A stretch of DNA of 64,000 nt from Pyropia yezoensis (taxonomy: Eukaryota > Rhodophyta > Bangiophyceae > Bangiales > Bangiaceae), in the NCBI GenBank assembly GCA_009829735.1, contig CM020619.1, forward strand, positions 1,060,590 to 1,124,589. Direction: 5' to 3'. The notes beneath the pieces were generated by a model that saw only the letters and a list, made by a program, of their open reading frames with translations, was not told the DNA's origin and searched no databases. Positions 51,978 through 63,512 of this stretch are shown piece by piece. The translations under genes were made by a program, and so were the position numbers. Numbering within the stretch: the first letter of the stretch is position 1; each line of letters starts with the position of its first letter.

Positions 51978-52314
51978 TTCAATTAATCGATTGTTTTTTA
52001 ATGGACTTCGCCTGACCCTCACTGCCGCGACGCCGTCGGGCGCGCCCCTCACGTCGTCGCCCATAAACTGCGCGTGACACCTGCTCGCTCCTCGCACTCT
52101 CTTTGCTGACCTTCTTGCCGCCCAGGACGGTGCTGAAGGCGGCGGTGGGTCGGCTGCGACCTTCGGCGTTGCGGCAAAGCCGACAGAGCCAGTGGCCGTA
52201 GCAGTCTCGGCACTGATGTTCTTCAGCGTCGCATCGAACCCCCACCGTACTTGGCGCGTGCAACCATCAGAGAGGGAGGGTCGGCGGCCAGGGCGGCGGC
52301 GAGGAAATCTGCGG
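51978..52314 (-). repeat. dispersed 337-bp repeat, copy A
   Basis: It matches 59311-59647 in the same orientation and length, at very roughly 80-85% by eye. The minus strand of both copies encodes a peptide with CRDCYGH..CRLC (C-x2-C-x5-C-x2-C) followed by AEGRSRP and TVLGGK, and an upstream ADFLAAALAAD-type segment in another frame. It is probably the remnant of a coding element; the product is unknown. Confidence 0.75.
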
Positions 52315-53283
52315 TGCCAGCGACAGCAGTGGTGGCCCAAGTAGCAGCTTCCGCGTGAGCGACTGACAGTCGCGCAGCGTCGGTCCTGCTGTGGCTGCTC
52401 CGTGGCATAGCGGGGGCAAATAATGAGATAACGAACAAGACAAGGGGCAGTGGGGAGAAGGGGGGGGGGGGGGGGGGGGGGGGCTCACCCAGCATTTAGT
52501 TAAAAAACATATAGGTAAAAGAACGGGCAAGCGCCAACTGATTAACATGTCATTCAACTATGATTCATTGTATTAATTTAAGGCATCGATTTTATTGGTG
52601 CCATCCATGCATGCATCACGTTGCCTGGTCCTGGCCGGATGCATCTCCAGTTCTACATACGTAAGTATATAGATGCACCCCATTATCCGTTACAGAGTCC
52701 GCCGTTCAATGAAATCGTCTCGCGCAAGCCGCCTGCAAATTCCGAAGAGATCAGCCGAGCCCGTGCCACGTCTCACTGCTCTGTGGCGACCTTGCTGACC
52801 GCCCCGGTAGAAATCTGATATGGCATTTTGTTAATCTTCTGGGACTTCGTTCGGCCGGATGATTGGATGCCAGCTCTTCCGCTTCGTGCCGCGCCTCGCC
52901 CAACGCGGGACCTCTTGTTGTTGCACGCGGCTGCCGTGGCGGCACCCGAGGCGCATTGTTATCCGTGGCGTAGTCTTACGGCGCCCCTCCGCCTTGTGGC
53001 GGACCGCCACAGGGGGAGCACCGATGGTTGTAAGTAACCAAAACGGGAGTGGGCCCCCGGCGGGCAACGCGCGTCGCCGATTGTTCAGTGGGGATGCTGG
53101 CCAACAGGCCTGGCCCCAGCGGCTGCGTTGCACTCTTGCCCGCGAGTGGAAGGGCGCGCACCAGCGCGCGTCCCACGCCCTCCGTGGATCACAGATCAAA
53201 GAAGCGAAGTGTTTTCCGTTCATCGACGCACAATGACTTGTTGGGATACACTTCCTATTTAAATATCTATTCCATACATCTAT
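52315..53283. other. intergenic, lower GC
   Basis: A 24-G run lies at 52460-52483, and AT-rich DNA with CATGCATGCAT near 52607. No gene is recognised. Confidence 0.5.
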
Positions 53284-53972
53284 CTAAAGTCGATTCCATA
53301 TAGCTAGACTGATTGGCACCCCCCAACTTTGACCCATCCTATATTCCTTCTCGCTTACACCCAGACGGCGTACCTGGGCTCATTTTGTAGCTCATGTCAT
53401 GGGCATTCGACTGCGCCGTCGCACGAGCTCACTGTACGAACGTATCAGACAAAAATACTTCACGCAGTGACTGTAGCTGCGGTTTTTCCGTCACTTTTTC
53501 GTCGTGTTTTCTCTGCAACAACCAGGTACCACTTTCTGGCGAAGTGGCGTGGACTCCGCTTGTGTCTTCACATGCATGCGATGCCATCCTCCGTTTTTGT
53601 AGCGTTCGTCAGGAGTGGTAGCACGTACAGGGCGGTACGACGTTGGGCATGTTGCACTTCTCCGCACAAATTGCATCCAGTGTCGATAGCTTGAAAGCGA
53701 AGTAGACCCCCGTTCTTGCGCCAGATGCTCCCTCTGATATGGGGCTCCGCTGGAAGAGGTAGCAGAGGAGGCCAGATCAAGAGTCTCCCGGGAATAATGT
53801 GGACGTACGAGACGCCAGCACTACACCTCCGGGCCCATATGACAAACTGTGTCGGAGAGGTCTACCGCAGGGCACTCTTGCGTCTGCCTGCGAAGTTTGG
53901 AGCGGTGAGCTGCAGTCTGCTTTCTGCACGGGGCTTTTTCTCAGGCGTCTAGCAAAATGGAATCGACTTTAG
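53284..53972. mobile_element. candidate 689-bp element with 16-bp terminal inverted repeats
   Basis: Bases 53284-53299 (CTAAAGTCGATTCCAT) are the perfect reverse complement of 53957-53972. The interior has only short frames with no recognised domain. No clear target duplication was found. Confidence 0.4.
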
Positions 53973-54850
53973 TCTCTTCGGAAATACTCTTTCTTTCAGC
54001 CGCATCTCATCGCCTACAGTCCGACGCTGGCGATGGTCGGAGGGAGAGGGGCGGGGTCCAAGTCGGGGGGATAGGGGCGAGATGGTTGCGGTCGTCGCGG
54101 CCGACGCGGCAGTCATGGAAGGGGATGGATGGGCCTTGTCCACGGCGGTGACGTTGGGAGGGACGGCTCAGTAGTGGTGGCGGCGGCGGTGGAAGGGGTA
54201 GGGTGGTGAGCTGCAGCGGCGGGCGGGGCAGGGATGCTCGTCTGAGGTGGGTTGGGACAGCTGGTATCGTTGGAAGGCATCTCGGGACGAGATCGCGGCA
54301 GTATCGGTTGGGGTGGATGTGGGGAGGTGGGGGGTTGGTAATTGGTAGTTGCTCTGGTGACAGGGTGGGTGGTGGACAGCGCGGCATGTGAGTGCTTGAC
54401 AAGGAGGGAGGAATTGGCAGTCGGGTGCTGTGCTCGGCCGGTCGAGGGGGGAAAGAGGCGGCGGCGGCGCCGGGAAAGGGGCGAAAGGGGAAGATTGCGA
54501 CCCCTTCAACCCTCGGGAGGAGCCACCGCGCCCCGCAAAGCTCTGACCGGCGCTGCTGGCGTGAAGGTCACCAACGCTCGACCCTCTTCCGCGCTTTCGT
54601 ACGCACGGGCCGAAAAGCTTATAAAACTCGTGAGAATCTCTTACAAAAGTTGGCCACGGCTAAAAAGCTATGAAGTACTATAATTCTCACGACCAAGACA
54701 ACTGCGTCGCGAAAGAGCCTACACGACACGTGTGCCGAACCCTCCGACCGCCACCCGCAACAGGCCGGTCATGATGACCATGCATGGGCCTGCGGTGATG
54801 GGGTGGGGCCTTGGACGGGGCGCTAGATAGCTAGCTACATACCGCTCCTG

Positions 54851-54901
54851 CCGCCAGACGATCTTGGTCTGGCGGTGACCAGGCCTTGAAGGCCTGGTCA
54901 C
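54851..54901. repeat. two adjacent perfect hairpins
   Basis: Hairpin 1 has a 9-bp stem (54851-54859 with 54867-54875) and a 7-nt loop. Hairpin 2 is a 27-nt palindrome with 13-bp arms around G54888 (54875-54901). They share base 54875. No T run follows either. Confidence 0.85.
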
Positions 54902-55660
54902 GTTGGGTGGTGGTCGCCTGCGGGCCGCGGCGACCTGTCGGATGCGCGGCTGTAGACGCCGGGGCGTGCGGGTCAAGACGCTGTGCCGCCGGCCGCGGCG
55001 GAGAGCCGCGGCGGCCCGCGCCGGGCGCGTCGCCACGGTGGCCACAGCAAGGAGATCCTGGGCGTCGCCGTCGGGGTCTGTCGGCGTAGGTCTCCCCAGC
55101 CCCCCCCGCCGCCGTCTCTCTGCGTGTAGGCACGCCTCTCATAGCAGTCGCATCTTCCTACCTACCTACGGTGGGGGAAAAGATGCGGGGGGGGGGGAGG
55201 GGGGGGCGGAGGGACTTCAACGGGTCATTGGCCGACAAAGAAAAAAAGCAAAACAAAAAGACACTGGGAGCGAGCAGCGTGGGAGGACGGCCGCCGCGGG
55301 CTCACCGCGGGAGTCCCGGGTGTCCGCTGCTCCTGCACCCCCCCCGCGGGTGCTCCTCCCCCGCTGCGTGTTTTTTCCATCGTCCCCTCTCCCGCCTTGC
55401 CGAGCGCCCCCCCCCCTGCCGTACCGACACGCCGCACCCGTCGGCAATGAGCCCCAACGACCGTGTACCAGCGTGTTCTCTAACGGCAGGGGGCGGGGGG
55501 GAGGCAGCGCAGTGGCCTGGAGGTGGAGCCTCCCGCTCCGCCGCCCCCCTCCCCAATCCCCCCGCCCTCCCTCTTGCCTGCTGTCGACCCTAGGCCGCCG
55601 CTGTTCGCACCCCCCTGCGCGAGTCATGGACGGGGGCGGGTGCCGAGCGGGCCGTCTGTA

Positions 55661-55661
<1 letters not shown>

Positions 55662-55701
<40 letters not shown>
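55662..55701 (+). repeat. 40-C homopolymer
   Basis: This uninterrupted run of about 40 Cs is the longest homopolymer in the window. Confidence 0.85.
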
Positions 55702-56001
55702 TTCGCGCCAGCGCCCATGGCCCTCACCCTGACCTGACCACAGGGCTGTGCGCCCGAGATGGGGGGGGGGGTCAAGCGGCGGCCGGCCGCCCCCGGCTCG
55801 TGCGCTCCATTATTGTTGACGCCCCCCACGCCGCCGGGACTGGGTGGTGTGTGCACGCGCGCGGGTGTGTGGTCCGCCCAAAGAAAGAAAGAAAACGGCG
55901 GCCGCGGACCGCCGGTGCCCCCACCGTCGGCGTCGGCGGCGGCGGCGGCGGCGGGCACTCGCAGGTGGATGTCGGCGGCGGCCGGCGGGGGGTCGACAGA
56001 C

Positions 56002-56033
<32 letters not shown>

Positions 56034-57129
56034 CGCGCGCGGCCGGCCGGGTGGCGCTGTCGGCTGGCGGGTGGTGGACGGGAGCACGCTGCGAGGGAGG
56101 CGGGGGAGGGGGGGGGAGGGCGGGGCGGCGCCGGGCCGCTGACCACACTTGCAGGGGCGGGGATCCCCCGCCGCTCCCCCCCTGGCCCCCCCGCCAGTCT
56201 CTGCCAGGGCCACCACCACCGCCACCGCCACCTCTCCTTCCCTCTGGTGGTGCGGGGATGCCGGGGAGGAGCCCCGCCACCACTCGGCGGAGAGGCGCGA
56301 CGGCGGGCCGCGCGTCGCGGACACACACGCCACGCCCCTCTCTTTGTTTTTGTTCCCCGCCCGTTGCCTCGACCCCCGCCGCGGTCACCGCGGCTGCCGC
56401 TGCTGCTGCTGCTGCTGCTGCGGATGCCGCCGCCGCCACCGCGGGCACGGCCCCCAAGACGGGCGCGCCTCCACCCCCCCCCCCCTCCTCCCTGCCGCCC
56501 ACCCACCCCCCCTCCGCGACGGCTCCGCCGCCGTCCGCCGCCGCACCGTGCCGCCCACACTACCCGTGTGGGTGCATCTCGAAGGTGGGTGTCGTGGAAG
56601 GTCACGGCCTGGGGGTAGGGGTGCCAAGCAGCTGCTCCCACCCCCTCCTCCCCTCACCCCTTGGAGAGGAATCTCTTCCCCCCCCGCGTCCGCCCACACC
56701 TGCGGGGAGCCACCGTCCGCGATCCCCCCCCCCTCTTGTTCCTCGTATCACCCCCCACGGGGTGGCACCGCGTCTCAGTGGCGGTCGCGTGCCGAGTGGA
56801 GCTGTGGGCGTCCCCTCTCTTGGTCGGCGGGAGGGGAAGGGGGGGTGAGGCGCGCGAGGGATAGGGGACAGGGGGGGAGGGGGTGGGTGGCGAGTTGGCA
56901 AACACCTTATGCCCAGGCGCGCGCCGCTGGCCCTACGGGGTGTGCGTGGGGGGGGGGGGGGGGGGGGGGGGGGTGGCGATGGGGGGAGCGCGGTACGGGG
57001 GGGAGCGTCCGTCTGTGGTGCGGGCGGGCGGGCCGGCGGGCCGGCGGGCGGGCGGTCGGGCAGGCGGGCGGGCGGGCGGGCGGCCACCCCCCGCCCTCCC
57101 GCGTGGCCAGCGCGGTCCGGGTGGTGGGG

Positions 57130-57137
57130 AATAAAAG
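57130..57137 (+). promoter_or_regulatory. TATA-like element of the YHYH gene
   Basis: AATAAAAG stands out in GC-rich DNA about 200 bp before the ATG at 57332. It is a candidate core promoter only. Confidence 0.35.
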
Positions 57138-57331
57138 GCCCCCGGTGGGGAAAGGGAGTTTCCACCGTCCGCCTCAGCAGCACAGAACAGCGCCCACGGC
57201 AGCCGAGTACGCGACGGCCACCAGCGACGTAGCTCCTCTTCTCTTCCGGGCTGGCTGCCTCCCCCCACTCGCTCTTCCTCTTGTCCTCCCCTCTCTCTCG
57301 CCGCCCCCTCTGCGGCCGCTTCCCCGCCACC

Positions 57332-58906
57332 ATGTGGGCACCCAAGATGGGGGCCGCCCTGGCCGTCACCGCCGCGCTGCTGGTGGTGTGCCCCTCTCTG
57401 GCGACGGCCGCCGCGCCCGTGGCGCGCCAGGACGCGCCGCCCACCCCCACCACCGCCGCCGACGGCGGCGGCGGCGGCGACGACGACGGGGCCCTGCCGA
57501 CCGACGATGCCGGGGGCGCGCGCCCCCCCCCCCGGACGCCCGCGTCGGACCAGTGCCTGACGCCCGAAGAGTGGCGGGGGAGCACCCCGTCGGCGCTCCC
57601 CGGCTACCGCTCCTGCTTCCGCCACACCCCCGCCGCCGACGGCACCGCCACCCTCTCCATGGCCAACGTGCCCAACCACCCCGTCGACGGGCTGAACCCC
57701 AACAGCCTGTGCTACATTGCCCGCACCTTCACCCTCCCCGTGGCCGTCAAGGGGGACACCAACCGGCGGGTGCCCGCCCGGGGGGCGATTGGCGTTGCCG
57801 CCAACGGGGTGTACCTGTTCGGGCCAGAGGAGGGGGGGGGGGGAAACGCCGTGTCGGGGGCGGGCAGCATCCTCGTGGACTGTGCGGGTACGTTTGGGTG
57901 GGCGGGTGGCAGACGACACGGGGGGGGGGGTTACGCGTCGGGGCTACCATTGTCGTGGGGTGAGGGAGAAGCGGGCTGGCGTGGGCGGGCCCTCCCGGGA
58001 TGAAGGGGGGGGGGGGGGGGGGTCGGCCGCTGAGAGGGCACCCCCGCATCGACTCGCTGCCGGTCGTCCGTCTCGCCGCCGTCCCCGGTTGTCGTGCCAC
58101 GGATCGACGCGCCTGACCCATGGCCCTCCCGCTCTCTCCCGTGTCGGCACACGCGGCCGCATGCTTCTCCCTCTTGATTGCGCTCTCCACGCCCCCCCCA
58201 CCCCCCCCCCCCCCCCCCCCCCCCCCCCCGCCTCTCCGCATCCCCTCCTGCACCCACAGGCCACCCGCAGGTGTCGGGCATCTGGCACTACCACCACCCC
58301 GACATTGGCTGCGCCGGCGCCACCGCGACGGCCGACACGCTCGTCGGGTGGGCGTTTGACGGCTTCCCCATCTATGGCCCGCTTGCGGGCACCAAGGCCG
58401 AGGTGGACGCCATCCTCGACGACTGCAACGGGGTGGACGTGGACGACGCCACCTACGGCTACCGCTACCACACCCGCACCCGTGAGCAGGTGGACGAGAC
58501 GCTGGCGGTCAACGCGGGGGCCAACAACACGGACAACTGGGCCTACTACCTGGGGTGCTACCGGGGGGTCAACGTCATCACCGAGCGGGACGGGGTGGAG
58601 GACACGACCGTGTGCGTGTCAGAGCTGGCGGGCGGGATGGTGGCCCCGACGGCGGCGCCAGCGACGGCCGCGCCCGCGACGGCGGCGCCCGCGACGGCGG
58701 CGCCTTCCGCCGCACCCTACGCGCCGCCGCAGCCGCAGGGGACAGAGGCCCCCGTGTGGCCCGCCCCCACCCCCACCTACGGCCGTCACGGTGGCCACGG
58801 AGGGCGGGGGCGCCCGCACCGCCACCACGGCGGGCACCCCCGCGGGGGCGACAGCTACGGCTGGGGTGGGGGTTACGCCTCGTGGGCGGGCGGCCGAAAC
58901 GGGTAA
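57332..58906 (+). CDS. secreted YHYH-domain protein, two exons
   Basis: Exon 1 is 57332-57887, the intron 57888-58259 (372 bp, GTACGT...CCACAG) and exon 2 58260-58906. The splice is in phase and rebuilds the domain, giving 400 residues. The N terminus is a clear signal peptide (MGAALAVTAALLVVCPSLATA). Then come an acidic Gly/Asp linker, conserved exon 1 features NVPNHPVDG and RGAIGVAANGVYLFGPEE, and in exon 2 the hallmark GIWHYHHPDIGC, GWAFDGFPIYGP and DDATYGYRYHTR. A Pro/Ala-rich and His/Gly-rich tail ends the protein. YHYH proteins are secreted or surface proteins of uncertain function, often found near copper or calcium-related genes in bacteria. The ATG has a CACCATG context and a TATA-like box upstream. 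Confidence 0.9.
58201..58229 (+). repeat. 29-C tract in the intron before the 3' splice site
   Basis: The C run lies 30 nt upstream of the acceptor (58258-58259) of the YHYH gene intron and serves the place of a polypyrimidine tract. Confidence 0.8.
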
Positions 58907-59310
58907 GGGGGAGCGTGTCTGGTGGCCGCCCAACCATTGTGCGAGGCGCGGGGGGGGAAGAGCGGTTTTGTTTATTTAGCGTGGGGGAGGGGGGAGGGAG
59001 GGCGGGTGGCGGGCGAGCGTGAGGCGTCATCGAGCCCTGTTGCGGGCGCGAGGTGCCCGGCATATCGGCGATGGCGGTGGCGCCGTTTGTGTGCCGTCGC
59101 CTCGGCCTGAGAGCGTCATTCTTTTTTTCTTGTCTTCCCCAGTCGCTCGCCCGCCGGCCGGTGCGCCCGTTGAGGGAGAGCGAAGAGCGCCTCCCACGGG
59201 AGAGGGCCCACTGCTCTGTCCCCACCTCCCTACTGATGAAATCTAGGCACTTCCACGGTCCTTGTTGAACAGTTCGTGGTTCAAATGATCCTCCATATTA
59301 AATATCTACT
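58907..59310. other. intergenic after the YHYH gene
   Basis: TTTTGTTTATTTAG near 58966 is a possible polyadenylation region. No gene is recognised. Confidence 0.45.
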
Positions 59311-59647
59311 TTCAATTAATACATTTTTTCGCTGGACTTGGTCTGACGCTCACTGCCGCGATGCCGTGGGGTGCGCCCCTTTCTTCGTCGCCCAGAAGAT
59401 GCGCTTGACACCTGCTCTCTCGTCGCACTCTCGTTGCAGACCATCTTGCCGCCCAGTACGGTGCCGAAGGCGGCGATTGGTCGGCTGCGACCTTCGGCGT
59501 GGCGGCAAAGCCGACAGGGCGAGTGGCCGTAGCAGTCTCGGCACTGGTGTTCTGCGGAGTCGCACCGACCCCCCACCGTACTTGGCGCGTGCAACCATCA
59601 GAGCGGGACGGTCGGCGGCCAGGGCGGCGGCGAGGAAATTCTGCGTG
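59311..59647 (-). repeat. dispersed 337-bp repeat, copy B
   Basis: This is the partner of 51978-52314. Both start at TTCAATTAAT and end near GAGGAAAT. The Cys pattern CRDCYGH..CRLC is kept on the minus strand. Confidence 0.75.
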
Positions 59648-60876
59648 GCTCCAATGCTCAGCATGGCAATGTCATGCCGGGAAATGGTTTAGCTGCACAC
59701 ATTACCGACGCATGCACCGGTAGCTCACGCACGCCGTGTTGGGGGGGCGGTGGGATTTTTGGTGAAACGTGACGATGGCTCGTGCGTGGCTTGGCGGCCT
59801 GGTGGCACGAATGACAAGGACGCCCTCGGTGCGCGCCCCTCCAGGTCGAGGATCGGGCGTTGGGGTTCCCGTTTATGCGCAGAGGTGGATGAGGCTGCCG
59901 CGAGAGATCCGTGAGGTCTGCGCTGGCAGCCGCATTTCTCTAAGGTCGCTCATACGTTGACGCCTCGAATGACGATCTGCTCCCCAGTATGTAAAGTCGT
60001 TGATTGCCCAGACGTGCGGCAACACTGGGCACCCGCGAGCCCCGTGGGCACGTGTACGGTGGACTCCGAGCGGGCTGGCCGCCGCCGACTGGTACGCGAC
60101 AAACATGTGCATTGTCACGACCAACCTGCATGGCGGACACAACTCTGTGGTACAGCTCAACCCGCACCGTGCCGTCAGAGCACCGCTGCGGGAACGCCGG
60201 TGCACCACCCAGTCGACATCCTCTTATCTGCTGCTCCTTGCGAGCGTGACATCCAACGCATCTTATCCCCGCTGAATATTGCCCGTCCGGGGGCGCACCG
60301 GCTTGGGCCCCCCAGAACCACGATCCCGGCCGGTCTCATCGCCGCAGAGGCCGCTCGGATGGGCTCCCCCCCCCCCAATCCGCCCTTCCCTCGCTGACAA
60401 AGTGTGAGGCGGGTGCGGCGGGCGCGGCTGGTGTGGCGGGAGCGAGTACTTGAGCGCCGCCGCCGCGGCGTATCGGCGGAGGGGGTTGCGCCGCCGCGTT
60501 CCACCAAGGCAGCTCACAGACGAGGACCCTCAGGCGGCCGCTGGTCTCATTGCCGCCACTGCAACGAAAGCGGCCGCTTTGCGCATCCAGCCCCATCGGC
60601 AGACGTCGTCGGCGGGCGACCAACAACCTCCCCTCTGTCCTCCCCCGCCCATCTTTCTTCCGCTCTCGCACGACACGATAGCGTGGCGTACCTCCGATGC
60701 GACGGTTGTGGCCCTGGCCGTCGCCGGGCCGCTGCTGCTACTGGCACCTGCGGCACCGGCCGACGGGGCTGTGGCCCGCCGCTCTATCTCAGCTCGCTCC
60801 GTAGTCGAGGCGGCTCCCGCATGGGCGCTAGCCGCGGCCGCCCACTTTACGCGCGTCGAAGTGGACACGTGCACGG
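59648..60876. other. intergenic, no gene recognised
   Basis: Short frames on both strands show no known motifs. It could hold decayed coding sequence, but nothing can be named. Confidence 0.45.
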
Positions 60877-60881
60877 GGGTC
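60877..60881 (+). repeat. target-site duplication GGGTC, left
   Basis: It directly precedes the first LTR fragment and matches 61512-61516. Confidence 0.8.
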
Positions 60882-61511
60882 AGTGGGAGTATTAACCCCA
60901 GGTAGGGGGGGCAACACGTGCCATGCAAGGGGCGGCAGGCAACTGGCCTGACCCGTTTCTCCCCATGCATTTGGGTCCATATTCGCGTTTCTATACCCCC
61001 TCGCAGGGCCGACCGGATCGGTCGGAACTGAGGAGAGGGGAGTGTCGCTGTATTGACCCCAGGTAGGGGGGCAACACGTGTCATGCAAGGGGCGGCAGGC
61101 AACTGGCCTGACCCGTTTCTCCCCATGCATTTGGGTCCATATTCCCAAAGTTAGGGATAGTCAGCTTAGTAGTAAATCCAACGTGGATTCGAGGGTTTTC
61201 TGCATTTTCTCGTCTTGGATTTGCGTGTGGCCCGGTGGGCAGGTGCTGGGGTGGGAGATTCTGAGTGGCGAGATTCTGAGTGGACCCTGGGCGGATAAGG
61301 GGAGGGACAGCGGGGCTTGGCCTCGCTTCCCCGTCCCGACCAAGAAACTGTTGGCCCACACACCATCTTCTTGTTTGTTAGTGGGGGGATTGTCCCACAA
61401 CAGGGACAGCGTGCGTGCGACTTGCCCTTCTTCCGGTTCCCCCGACACGGGAGGCAGCTCTTGCGCACCGCCCCAACTAGGGTGCCGCGTGTGCGAGTGG
61501 TTTTTGCCACA
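60882..61511 (+). mobile_element. internally deleted relative of the chromodomain retroelement
   Basis: The first about 102 bp of an LTR (60882-60983) is joined to the last about 59 bp of internal DNA (60984-61042, including the polypurine tract), followed by a full 469-bp LTR (61043-61511). GGGTC flanks both sides. The rest of the 5' LTR and all genes are missing, so the deletion happened after insertion. LTR sequence is clearly more diverged than copies 1 and 2, and the 17-nt palindrome of the LTR is mutated here. Confidence 0.88.
61043..61511 (+). repeat. 3' LTR of the deleted element
   Basis: It starts TGTCGCTG (TGTGGCAG in copy 1) and ends TGCCACA. Confidence 0.9.
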
Positions 61512-61516
61512 GGGTC
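61512..61516 (+). repeat. target-site duplication GGGTC, right
   Basis: It directly follows the LTR and matches 60877-60881. Confidence 0.8.
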
Positions 61517-62370
61517 CCCGGCACAGTTGGCCCCGTCTAGTGCCCGTGCGACATTTCGTTGCGGGTTTTTACCCCCGGCAAGATCGGCACCCTCAAGTGG
61601 GCGCTCACAGCCATGGACAGTAGCTGAAACGTGCTGGCTTCCTTCCCCGGCGTTCCTGCCACCGTGCCCGACGAACCCCCCGCGCCGGCAGGGACGCTGT
61701 GGCATTATGAGCCCTTGGGACCGCTGGAACCCAGGAGACTGACTTGTGACCCGGCTGGCACCGCTACGTGGAACCATGCGCTGGCCGAGGATCCCTGCAT
61801 CGGTGGCCCGGGGCAGTGGCGACACGCCCGGTGCCCTGATTGGTCACCCGGAGCGGTGGACTTGCCTGGTTTGGGGCATACTGACCTTCGGGTTATTTGT
61901 TTGGTTTTTCGCGTTTGTTTTCATTGCGTGATTTCGTGTGTTTCCCCTTTTTCCCACTGGGTTTTTTTCGGGGATTGACATCTGTGTGTGGGGGGATTTC
62001 GCTTGCTTTTTGAGTGTTGGCCCGGTTAGCGGCCGGTGCCTTGCTGGCACTTGGCCCGCTGGGGGCGCCCTCTGGGGGCCTCGCTCAGGGCCCCTGGAGA
62101 GGCCAGGGGGGGAGGTTCTTGAGGGGTGCTCCGGGGTTCTCCCCGGGGCCATCTTGTAAAGTCAACAGTACTTTGGGTTCCTACTCCCTCGGGCTTTTGT
62201 CCTGTTTACCTTAGCCTCGTATCGTGGCGGGCGAGTGGACCAGCAAGGGCTCTTACCTGCTCCTTCCTGGACTCCGGACTGTGGTCTCTGTGTGTGTGAT
62301 TGTGGTTTCTGGTTACGGGAATCTAGGTCCCATTACGCTACAGACGCCGACGACGCACGAGTCGCTGCTC
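61517..62370. other. upstream region of the protease gene
   Basis: T-rich patches near 61880-61970 contrast with the local composition and could be promoter DNA. No gene is recognised. Confidence 0.45.
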
Positions 62371-63512
62371 ATGTATAGTTCCATCGACACAAGCGACATG
62401 GTCACGGTGGCAGTGGTCCTCGAGGAAGGCTCGGACACCGCAGCGTGTGCGAGCGCGTCCGTGGCGGCGGGGATTGAGCCCAAGCCGGGGATGTGCCCCC
62501 TCCTGGACGTGTCTTTGACGGGATCTGCTGTGGCGGGTCAGTCGCCCGCGGCGGCGGCGGCGGCCGTCGCTGCCGCCGCCGCTACTGCCCCCGCCAATGG
62601 AGCCCGCCTCGGGCCGACGCGCCCCTGGGCCGGCACTACCGGCGCCGCGGAAGACACTCCCCGCGCTCCCCGCATTGTCGGCGGTCGCCCTGTGAAGTTG
62701 ACGCCGGAGCGGTCCATGCTGATGGCCATCCTCCACAAAGAAGGCTATGTGGAATGCACCGGAACCTTCTTCTCCGCCTACCGGGCGGCAGTCACTGCCG
62801 CCCACTGCAAGGTCGCGGTCGGCGCCAAGGTGCTCATGGTGCCGCCAGGGACGGGCCCGCCGGGGGTGACCCTCACCGTCGATAGGTCGATCACCCACCC
62901 CAGCTACAACCCTAAACCACAGGCGGCCCCCTATGACGTGTCGGTGCTGAAGTTTGCGGCCGACGCGGCGTGGAAGTAAGCGATCGCCGCCGCCATGGAT
63001 CCGTGGCCGCTGGTGGCCCTCAACGACAATCCGGCGGTGCCCGCGGCGGGATCGGCGGCGCGGGCGTCGGGCTTTGGCCTTCTCGTTGACGGGGGGCCGT
63101 CGTCCAACGGGGCGCTGTTTGTGGATGAGCCGGTCCTGACGCCTGCTGCGTGCGCGTCGTGGCAAAAGGCCGAAACCTGCCGCCGGGGCAGGCTTACGGG
63201 CCCCTCGACGGCCCCGCCTATCTGTGCTCCATGGTCCCGGATGGGGACTGCAGCACGTGCCAGGGCGACAGCGGAGGGCCGTTGTTCCAGATTTCTTTGG
63301 GCGCTCCCGGCGGAGATGTAGAGCCCACGCACGTGCTCGTGAGCGTCACTAGCTTTGGGTTTGGCTGCGGCAAGCCAAACTCGGCCTCTGTGTTCGTCCG
63401 CGTGTCTGAGGTGGCCCCGTGGCTGATGGCGCAGCTGACGCCCACGGGGGGGCGGACGCCGTCGACGGTGGCGGCGCGTCGGCTGCCCAAGCCCGCAGCG
63501 GCGGCCGCGTGA
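62371..63512 (+). pseudogene. trypsin-like serine protease (S1), broken frame
   Basis: The catalytic His lies in TAAHC (62803-62805), Asp in YDVSVLKF (62935-62937) and Ser in CQGDSGGPL (63270-63272). The activation site is PRIVGGRP near 62668. An Ala-rich propeptide precedes it. The first in-frame ATG is 62371, though the frame is open upstream. Two lesions interrupt it: a TAA at 62977-62979 with the frame continuing in register on both sides, and a frame change in the AAAA run near 63165-63169 consistent with one lost base. No intron explains either well, although GTAAGC at 62975 looks like a donor. It is a pseudogene, or contains assembly errors. Confidence 0.75.

Larger units (their letters stand above)
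53973..57331. other. intergenic, increasingly low-complexity toward the YHYH gene
   Basis: It contains back-to-back hairpins (54851-54901), a 40-C run (55662-55701), a 26-G run (56948-56973) and GGGC/GGCG repeats near 57020-57085. Long frames on both strands are Pro, Gly or Arg-rich without motifs. Confidence 0.55.

Noticed and set aside
54903..56618. 571-codon plus frame
   Set aside because: It runs through C and G homopolymers including the 40-C run and competes with equally long frames on the other strand.
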